The notes under the pieces are model-generated. The model was not told the DNA's origin, did not search any database, and was given only the letters and a program-made list of their open reading frames with translations. Shown here in pieces: positions 58,359 to 64,000 of a stretch of 64,000 nt of DNA. How positions within the stretch are numbered: the first letter of the stretch is position 1; each line of letters begins with the position of its first letter. The translations under genes and the position numbers were made by a program. The stretch comes from Alphaproteobacteria bacterium (GTDB lineage Bacteria > Pseudomonadota > Alphaproteobacteria > UBA7887), in NCBI GenBank assembly GCA_030739735.1, contig JASLYQ010000006.1, forward strand, positions 41,786-105,785. The letters run 5' to 3'.

Positions 58359-59327
58359 ATGGTGCGCGCTAGCGTCACGGCGATGCGCGTGTACTATGTG
58401 TTGGATGATTGGCGCGCCCGGCGGCGATTGGCGCGGCACGATATCGCGACCACTTCTGGTGCGCGGCATGTCGATATTCCGCTCGCCGAGTCGCTCAATT
58501 ATATAGAACAGATCTACGCCGATTATCTCGTCTATGCCGACCGTGCCGCTTTTTCGGGTACCGTGGCGGAGATTGGGCCGGGTGATAACTTCGGCCTTGC
58601 CCTGCTGCTGCTCAAGTGCGGAGCGGACTGGGTGCACGCCATTGATCGCTATCACAGCCAGCGGAATGCAGGGCATCAGGCCGCAATCTACGAGGCACTC
58701 GCGGCGCGACATGATCTTTCTGATCTGTTCGATGGCAACTTGGTTGAGGGGACGTTACGCCGCCTCAGCTATCATGCCGGCCTGCCAGCGGAACGTTTCT
58801 TCCGCGAGCACGATATCCGCTTCGACGCCATTCTTTCGCGCGCGGTGATGGAGCACCTTTACGACCCTCTCGCGGCGCTCGACGATATGGCCGCGGCGAT
58901 GGCGCCGGGCGGGATCATGATTCACCGCATCGACCTGCGCGACCACGGCATGTTTGCCGGCCACCATCCGCTCACTTTCCTGACGAGCTCCGAGCGGTTG
59001 CATAAGGCGATGACCCGCGGCTCGGGTCGACCCAACCGTGTGCTGCTGCCGGAATGGCGCCAGTGGCTGGCGGGATCGGGTCTGCATGGCTCGCTGCGAA
59101 TCACACGGCTTGCTGGAATTGCCGACGAGATCGCGCCGGCGTCCTGGGACGAGGTCGACACGGGACTGCGCGAGCAGGCGCTCGCCTGCGTGCGCGAAAT
59201 TAGGTTGCAACTGCCAGCGCCACTCAAAGATTTCACTGACGATGACCTGGCCGTTGCAGGCTGTGTGCTGGTCGCGCAGAAGCCCTGGCAGGCTACTGAA
59301 ATGGCAACGTCTAAGACGGATATTTAG
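58359..59327 (+). CDS. SAM-dependent methyltransferase, surface-glycan type
   Basis: About 322 residues. Motif I is GTVAEIGPGDNFGLALLLL, the mid motif is AILSRAVMEHLYDPLAALDDMAAAMAPGGIMIHRID, and the C-terminal part (DDDLAVAGCVLVAQKPW) closes the fold. The ATG at 58359 is chosen; the frame begins at 58272 and a non-ATG start between is possible. The target is unknown; related class I enzymes in such loci methylate sugars. It stands alone on the plus strand beside the polysaccharide genes, and the following 900 bp are a low-GC scrapyard. Confidence 0.8.
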   Translation: MVRASVTAMRVYYVLDDWRARRRLARHDIATTSGARHVDIPLAESLNYIEQIYADYLVYADRAAFSGTVAEIGPGDNFGLALLLLKCGADWVHAIDRYHSQRNAGHQAAIYEALAARHDLSDLFDGNLVEGTLRRLSYHAGLPAERFFREHDIRFDAILSRAVMEHLYDPLAALDDMAAAMAPGGIMIHRIDLRDHGMFAGHHPLTFLTSSERLHKAMTRGSGRPNRVLLPEWRQWLAGSGLHGSLRITRLAGIADEIAPASWDEVDTGLREQALACVREIRLQLPAPLKDFTDDDLAVAGCVLVAQKPWQATEMATSKTDI

Positions 59328-59504
59328 AGTTTGTGGTGTGAATATGTGTTTGAGAATTAACAATAAAAGGAAATTGGGTTTGTTTCGTAATTTTCGAGAA
59401 CGGCCCATCTCGTCGTATTCGAAATCTGTGGGAAGTCGCACGTTCTCAAGCCTCTAAGCGCGCTTGCATGGCGATAGGCAGAACACATCGGGTACATCAT
59501 ATAT

Positions 59505-59775
59505 TTAGTGTCCGTTCGAGTAGTGAACGCTATTTCTTTTGATTTTCAATCGCACGCCGGGTCCGCCTCCATTCTCGTCGAGGAACTCGATTCCGGCTTC
59601 TTCTAATGCCCGTTGAATCTTGTGCAATGTGCTGTCGCGCGCTGGTCTCCAAGCCCAATTTCGCTGCAGTTTCCGCCCGACGATGAATCGCTTACTCAAT
59701 TTGATCGATCCCGTCGCACATTCGTCCCGCCAAATCGGCGACCCACCCCATCAACAATGCAAATGGCGGTCTCAT
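59505..59775 (-). pseudogene. XRE-family regulator, frameshifted
   Basis: From the ATG at 59775 one minus frame encodes MRPPFALLMGWVADLAGRM...IDQIE, close to the RALLGWSQ-DLA--AGV...FE helix-turn-helix of small XRE regulators, and then stops. A second frame (from 59699 to 59505) carries the family's tail: RDSTLHKIQRALEEAGIEFLDENGGGPGVRLK. The ENGGGPGVRL ending is highly characteristic. One frame change and loss of several helix residues make it a relic of about 80 codons. The region has lower GC than the rest of the window. Confidence 0.72.
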
Positions 59776-59966
59776 TCTGAGATACGTCCAGGTCAGCAAA
59801 GTGTGCGATGATCATCCTCCGATGTTCCAATTCACTGAGCGACAGGTGCCCGGATCATGGCACTATCGGAAATTCAAACCGCTGCGGTGATTATCCGTTG
59901 CCCATACATAACGCGACATCGTACGAAGACCGGACTTCGCGAAATGCACTCCACGATGCAGGGGCT

Positions 59967-59996
59967 TTGACGCTCGTGGCATTGTTTTTTTAGAAT
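59967..59996 (+). promoter_or_regulatory. Putative sigma-70-type promoter
   Basis: TTGACG (59967-59972) and TAGAAT (59991-59996) are 18 bp apart, followed by 49 bp to the ATG of the cyclase relic and about 250 bp to the methyltransferase. It could now drive the methyltransferase at 60249. The rest of 59776-60045 shows nothing I can name. Confidence 0.5.
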
Positions 59997-60045
59997 GCGC
60001 ACCAATCCTCTAACCTAATCTGGAAAATCACGGGGCCGTAAAACC

Positions 60046-60165
60046 ATGACTGATCATGAAGGACAGTGCAGGCCCGCGGCGATACTGGCCGCCGACGTCG
60101 CCGGGCGCAGCCGGTTGATGTCCGATGATGAGCGGGCGGCAGTGTGGACATTGAAGGAGCATTGG
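60046..60165 (+). pseudogene. Class III adenylate/guanylate cyclase N-terminal remnant
   Basis: The frame begins MTDHEGQCRPAAILAADVAGRSRLMSDDERAAVWTLKEHW, which matches the start of alphaproteobacterial class III cyclases (AAILAADVVGYSRLM--DE--T---LK-H). After about 40 codons the resemblance ends and the frame runs on meaninglessly to 60252. The catalytic metal-binding Asp of ADV is present, but everything after the first strand and helix is gone. A methyltransferase gene follows in another frame. Confidence 0.68.
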
Positions 60166-60248
60166 TCGGTAACTTCGTGCGGCCGGGTTTTTGTGGCAGC
60201 GCGTCGCATAGTATTGGGCCTTTACGGTTGGGACTGCGCGGTCGCATC

Positions 60249-61136
60249 ATGAGCGGATGGGGCGCACTTCGCACGACCTATTGGGAATTGCGCGTAGCTG
60301 CCGCCAAAGGTGCGCCATTAGCCGAGGTTTGGGCGCGCTTTGGCGACCAGGCTCAAACGGTCGCGGGCCGAGCACCCGAACATCTCTCTCTATTGATCGA
60401 TCTCGTCCGAAAAAAATGCGGCGATCAAGATCCCGCGAACGTAGCGATTCTGGATCACGGTTGTGGATCGGGCTTGACGATGCTTGTCATGGCTGCACTC
60501 GGTTTTACCAACATTTACGGTGTCGATATCGGCGGCGACCTATCCGCTCTCAACCGCATCTGCCGTAAAGTGTTTGGTCACGACTCCGATCGATTCCGGG
60601 TTTACGATGGTGACGCTCTGCCGCTACCAGATGCGTCGATTGATATAGTGCTGAGCCAACAGGTGTTAGAGCATGTTCGCCCGGCGGTCCTGGAGAGCTA
60701 CTATCGCGAAGAGTCGCGCGTCTTGAAGCAGACGGGAATTGCTTATCACCAGGTACCACACCGCCTTGTCCCCTACGAATCGCACACGCGGACCTGGTTT
60801 CTTCACTATCTCCCGCGACCGATTTTCATAGCCTTGCTGCAACTAATTCGTAGCGATGTGCCGGTAATTGAATCGCACCTTTATCTGCGCTGGCCATGGC
60901 GCCACAAGAAGCTGGTGCGTCGGTTTATAGGGCCATACAGGGATTTGACCCTAGACCGCCTGAAGATGATAAGAAAATTCGAAACCTATGACGGCCCGCG
61001 TGGGCTTAGGCGCCTCATCAATCGCACTATCGACTTGCCTGTCATCGGCGGGGCCCTCAGCGCGGCCATAATCTGGTTCGTTCAAATCGATACGGTCACG
61101 GTTAAACAAGGCGGTCCTTATACCAAGGCTCAATGA
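60249..61136 (+). CDS. SAM-dependent methyltransferase (type 11-like)
   Basis: A 295-residue protein. Motif I is [20 protein letters not shown], followed by [41 protein letters not shown] and a C-terminal basic/hydrophobic part ([34 protein letters not shown]) that might touch the membrane. I chose the ATG at 60249 ([14 protein letters not shown]); the frame opens at 60144 over the cyclase relic. It sits between relics and may be a later arrival. Substrate unknown. Confidence 0.78.
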   Translation: MSGWGALRTTYWELRVAAAKGAPLAEVWARFGDQAQTVAGRAPEHLSLLIDLVRKKCGDQDPANVAILDHGCGSGLTMLVMAALGFTNIYGVDIGGDLSALNRICRKVFGHDSDRFRVYDGDALPLPDASIDIVLSQQVLEHVRPAVLESYYREESRVLKQTGIAYHQVPHRLVPYESHTRTWFLHYLPRPIFIALLQLIRSDVPVIESHLYLRWPWRHKKLVRRFIGPYRDLTLDRLKMIRKFETYDGPRGLRRLINRTIDLPVIGGALSAAIIWFVQIDTVTVKQGGPYTKAQ

Positions 61137-61182
61137 AGAGGACTCACGCGGGAGGCCCCCAAGGAGAGGAAAATGTGTTTCA

Positions 61183-61212
61183 CCATGGAGAACGGAAGGG
61201 AGTTCTCCATGG
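61183..61212 (+). promoter_or_regulatory. Hairpin covering the IS630 transposase start
   Basis: A perfect 11-bp inverted repeat, CCATGGAGAAC (61183-61193) and GTTCTCCATGG (61202-61212), flanks the loop GGAAGGGA. The loop would be the ribosome-binding site and the ATG at 61209 lies in the 3' stem arm, so the hairpin could mask initiation. Confidence 0.55.
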
Positions 61213-61705
61213 CAGTTGCGTCGCCGCTTCGCGAGGATTATTCGGCCGAGGATCTGTGGGCACTTGCACGTGGCAGTGATGATGGACCATAGACGCGCCG
61301 GCTTTTGTCTCTGGCGGAGATTTACGTCGGTGGCACACGCGAGAATGCGGCGCGGATCGGCGGCGTCGGTCTGCAGGTGGTTCACGATTGGGTGCTGCGT
61401 TTCAACGCCGATGGCCCGGACGGTTTGCTGGATCGTAAGAGGCCGGGTAAATCGCTGATCCTTGAGCAAGCTCACCGCCAGGGTCTGTTGGCGATCGTCG
61501 AGAGCGGCTCGCTGTCGGCGATCCATGGTGTGGTGCGCTGGCGGCTGGTTGATCTGGTGCAATGGCTGCGCGATGAGTTCGGCCTGTCGGTGAGCCGGCA
61601 GACCCTGGGCTGGGAGCTGCGCGCCTTGGGTTATGCCAAGCTCTCGGCCCGGCCTCGCCATCATACCCAGGACGCAGATGCCGTGGCGACTTTTAAAAAA
61701 ACTTC
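61209..61705 (+). mobile_element. IS630-family transposase remnant (N-terminal half, with internal stop)
   Basis: From the ATG at 61209 the frame reads [20 protein letters not shown], meets an in-frame TAG near 61290, and resumes [48 protein letters not shown]. It continues to [48 protein letters not shown] and ends near ADAVATFKK at about 61700. This is the winged-helix DNA-binding half of an IS630 transposase. The DDE catalytic half is absent, cut where the IS5 relic begins. It cannot encode an active transposase. Confidence 0.85.
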
Positions 61706-61975
61706 GCCATCCTGTGCAGCAGACCACTGTCTCGCCAATCGTAGAAATAGCGTTACACCGTCGCGTCGCAGACGGTGGGAAGTCGTTTGGCAGCATCGCC
61801 CATTGGCAGCCCGTCGAGGTCATGTAGAGGATCGCATCCATGACATCGCGAAGCGCCGTCGTCCGCGGCCGCCCGGTCTTCTTGCGCTCGGGCATGAACG
61901 GCTCCAGCATCGCCCCCATTCACGGTCCGTCATATCGCTTGCATAGCGGCCACCACGACGCACATACGACAGCGG
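61706..61975 (-). mobile_element. IS5-family transposase remnant, frameshifted
   Basis: On the minus strand [15 protein letters not shown] (ATG at 61933) opens an IS5-type N-terminus. After a shift of two G bases it continues [47 protein letters not shown], then in further frames [16 protein letters not shown] and LLHRMAKFF up to the junction with the IS630 piece. It is the DUF4096-type start of an IS5 transposase with at least two frame changes and no catalytic domain. The junction suggests IS5 inserted in, or recombined with, the IS630 element and then both eroded. Confidence 0.75.
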
Positions 61976-62089
61976 CGTTTTTGCCACAACCGAATAGGCG
62001 AATAACGCCACTCGATTGCCATAGACTGCGAATGTCGCGGGATATTCGCGTCTGATGGGTAACAATAAGGAAGCGACTATTGCTGCGTT

Positions 62090-62330
62090 GGACCGGGTCG
62101 GGCAGGCAACCGGCCAGAAGATCGCCAAGACCGAGACGCTTCTCGATTCCTCCCAAGATCAACACGCCGCCGTCCGACGACAGCCGCCCACCGTCAAAAC
62201 GGGCGCACAGCTCCTTGTTTTCAACGGGTGACAAGCCAGGCAGATAGGCGACAGTCTGATCTATGGTGAGTTGATATTTCTCTGTTGGCGTATGAGCTTG
62301 TTTCAACACCAAAATCATATGTAATATCAA
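62090..62330 (-). mobile_element. IS1380-family transposase remnant (N-terminus)
   Basis: The minus frame from 62330 includes LPGLSPVENKELCARFDGGRLSSDGGVLILGGIEKRLGLGDLLAGCLPDP, the typical start of IS1380 transposases (LSP---KE--ARFDGG-LSSDGG---L-E-E-RLG). Resemblance ends at about 62100; the following residues up to 61920 belong to the gap before the IS5 piece and are not recognised. The DDE domain is missing. The preceding gene, a glycosyltransferase, ends 54 bp away at 62384. Confidence 0.8.
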
Positions 62331-62383
62331 TATCTTAATATGCCCTCACCAACCATATTCCACTGAGCCGTGAATAATCCAGG

Positions 62384-63433
62384 CTAGCACCCGTCGAGAA
62401 TAGCCATCAGCTGTTTGGCGACGACATCGCTGTCGTAATGTGGTGGGAGTAGGTTGTTGCTCGGGCCGGCTTTCGCTGCACGCATCGCCCGCGCGAACGG
62501 CCCGCCCCATGGCGCTACGGTGACGGCACCGTCCGGCGCCGCCTCGGCGAGTTCGGCGATGCCGCCACTTTCCGGCGTCGCGATCACGGGCGTGCCACAG
62601 GCCAACGCCTCCAAGGCGACGTTGGCGAGCCCCTCCCAGCGCGACGGCAGAAGCAAAGCGTCCGCACCCGCCATTTGCGGCCACGGGTTCGGCTCATGGC
62701 CGCGCAGAGTGATCCGCTCATCCGCCATCGCGGCAAGGGCATCCCGCTCCGGTCCCTCGCCGAGGATCACAAGGTGATCGTCCGCGTCAGCCTCGGCAAA
62801 GAGCTCGAGCAGGCGGTCGAAGCCTTTTTGTCGCGTCAGACGGCCGACGGCGACGAAACGCCGCCCCCGCCCGGGCACACGCTGCGACTTGGCGGCCGCT
62901 GCGCGCAGCCGCGTGACGTCGACCGGATTGGGCAGAAAATGCAGCTGCTCTTCGGCCACGTGGAAACGGCCGGCCATCTCATTCAGCGTCTTGTGGTGCT
63001 GGCAGAGGACGGCATCGGCCGACGAATATAGCAGACGATAGGCGAGCGCCGTCATTCGGGGGTACGGGCCATGGCGCAAGCTCTGCGATGGCGTATTGGC
63101 CTCGCGTACCACGAGCTTGGTCTTGGGTGGCAGGGCGGGCCGGCACGCAAGCAGGGCCAAGTTTACGTAGCCCAGGCTAGAGATCACGATATCGGGGCGG
63201 GCTGCCCGCAAGGCGCGGATCAGGTGCCACAGGGCGCGGCGCAGGCGCGGCTGCCCCATATCGGTGAGCGGGATGTCGGCCGGACGGGCCTCGGCCAAAG
63301 GTCCATTACCTTCGAACACGACAAGCTCAGGTACGAAGCGGTCGCGGGCAAGCGCCTTGGCCAGGGTCAGAACGACGCGCTCGGAACCACCGGCGGCAAA
63401 GGATGGCAGGACGAAGGCGACGCGCTTCGTCAT
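62384..63433 (-). CDS. Glycosyltransferase family 4 protein
   Basis: A 349-residue GT-B enzyme. RVAFVLPSFAAGGSERVVLTLAKALA is the GT4 start with the Gly-Gly-Ser-Glu contact. PDIVISSLGYVNLALLA follows, and the donor domain has RFVAVGRLTRQKGFDRLLELFAEA and LLLPSRWEGLANVALEALACGTPVIATPESGG with the EX7E pair. I start at the ATG at 63433; the frame opens at 63592 inside the KASIII-like gene. It follows that gene by 10 bp, so they share a transcript. Confidence 0.88.
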   Translation of the reverse strand: MTKRVAFVLPSFAAGGSERVVLTLAKALARDRFVPELVVFEGNGPLAEARPADIPLTDMGQPRLRRALWHLIRALRAARPDIVISSLGYVNLALLACRPALPPKTKLVVREANTPSQSLRHGPYPRMTALAYRLLYSSADAVLCQHHKTLNEMAGRFHVAEEQLHFLPNPVDVTRLRAAAAKSQRVPGRGRRFVAVGRLTRQKGFDRLLELFAEADADDHLVILGEGPERDALAAMADERITLRGHEPNPWPQMAGADALLLPSRWEGLANVALEALACGTPVIATPESGGIAELAEAAPDGAVTVAPWGGPFARAMRAAKAGPSNNLLPPHYDSDVVAKQLMAILDGC

Positions 63434-63443
63434 GGCGCGCGCG

Positions 63444-64000
63444 TTACGCGGGCTCGACCCGCATGACGGTGGAGCCCCAGGATAGGCCCACGCCAAAGCC
63501 GCACAAGAGTACGGTCTTGCCGGCAAGCGCTCCGATGCCGCCGACGCTGTCGAGCACGATAGGCAGGGTGGAGGAGACCGTGTTCGCAACATCGGCGATA
63601 CACATCGGCACCTTTTCGGACGGCAGTTCCAATTCCTGGATCAAGGCGCGCACCATATGGCCGCTCGCCTGATGGAAGATGAACAGGTCGACATCATCGC
63701 GGGTCAGGCCGTTCGCGGCGAGGCAACGATCGACATCGGCGGGCACCCGCTTGATCATGAACTTGAGGATGGCGCGGCCATTCATATACAGCGCGCCCGG
63801 TCCGCTCACGGGTTGGTCCGGATTACGGCTGCCGCCACCGCGCACGATCAGGTCGTCGGCGCCGCTGCCGTCCGAGCCGAAGGTGAAGTTGCCGAGCTTG
63901 CCGGGACCGTCCTCGCTCAACAAGGTCGCTGCGGCACCGTCGCCGAACAGCGGCACGGTCTTGCGGTCTCCCGGATCCATCACCTTGCTATAGCCGTCGG
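63444..64000 (-). CDS. 3-oxoacyl-ACP synthase III-like (KASIII) protein, 5' end beyond window
   Basis: The frame is open to the right edge, so at least 185 C-terminal residues are present. The KASIII pattern is clear: KTVPLFGDGAAATLLSEDG, IFHQASGHMVRALI with the active-site His, and DVANTVSSTLPIVLDSVG with the Asn (both residues of the Cys-His-Asn triad; the Cys would lie outside). The ending GKTVLLCGFGVGLSWGSTVMRV is typical. Housekeeping fabH usually lies with plsX, so this copy next to a glycosyltransferase more likely serves an acyl chain for a surface glycan or lipid. That role is inference. Confidence 0.85.
   Translation of the reverse strand, partial: DGYSKVMDPGDRKTVPLFGDGAAATLLSEDGPGKLGNFTFGSDGSGADDLIVRGGGSRNPDQPVSGPGALYMNGRAILKFMIKRVPADVDRCLAANGLTRDDVDLFIFHQASGHMVRALIQELELPSEKVPMCIADVANTVSSTLPIVLDSVGGIGALAGKTVLLCGFGVGLSWGSTVMRVEPA

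Noticed and set aside
60951..61919. A 322-codon minus-strand frame beginning like an IS5 transposase
   Set aside because: Only the first 50 or so residues are IS5; the remainder is antisense to the IS630 relic and the methyltransferase, so it is listed only as an IS5 remnant.

Overview
The window reads as a high-GC alphaproteobacterial chromosome segment, most like Rhodospirillales or a neighbouring lineage. This is inferred from gene order and protein character, with no database search. The supporting neighbourhoods are lpoA-like/rsmI/yraN/BON/gshB, hrcA-grpE with dnaK-dnaJ-dapB, rph-rdgB-hemW, phoR-pstSCAB-phoU-phoB, mutS-glnD-murJ, rmuC/def-fmt-truA/dapE and rsmB-rpe-heparinase. No rRNA, tRNA or CRISPR array was seen.

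Layout. Positions 1-10.1 kb: an MFS permease cut by the left edge, xth, a glutamine amidotransferase, lolA, pyrE, gshB, a BON lipoprotein, rsmI, a divergent LpoA-like lipoprotein, nth and dapB. 10.1-21.4 kb: the dnaJ/dnaK/grpE/hrcA heat-shock block, then rph, rdgB, hemW, an EI24 membrane protein, an adenosine-kinase-like protein and an AmpG-like permease. 21.4-31.5 kb: the phosphate regulon (phoB, phoU, pstB, pstA, pstC, pstS, phoR) with a Pho box of 11-bp periodicity before pstS, then the malic enzyme maeB. 31.6-41.7 kb: mutS, glnD, murJ, two tandem GYF_2 membrane paralogues and ghrA. 41.7-52.9 kb: def, fmt, truA, a membrane protein, dapE, an EVE-domain protein, acsA, rsmB, rpe and a heparinase II/III-like protein. 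52.9-64 kb: an accessory surface-glycan region with a PseC-like sugar aminotransferase, three family-4 glycosyltransferases, an asparagine synthetase-like amidotransferase, two methyltransferases and a ketoacyl-synthase III-like protein cut by the right edge. A scrapyard of broken insertion sequences and gene fragments interrupts this region.

The most notable theme is gene decay. At least seven fragments or frameshifted relics of ordinary bacterial genes sit beside intact, mostly essential genes: yraN, a DUF2244 gene, a tetR, an alanine dehydrogenase tail, rmuC, an XRE regulator and a class III cyclase head. There are also relics of three transposase families (IS630, IS5, IS1380). Several relics lie exactly where the intact gene normally sits in alphaproteobacterial operons, so this looks like ongoing gene loss rather than foreign debris. 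Regulatory sites proposed from sequence are an RpoH-type promoter before dnaK, a sigma-70-type promoter with a 14-bp palindrome before hrcA, the Pho box, and a hairpin covering a transposase start. I found no clear undescribed multi-gene system; the best leads are the tandem GYF_2 membrane pair, the glycan region with its KASIII-like enzyme, and the decay pattern.
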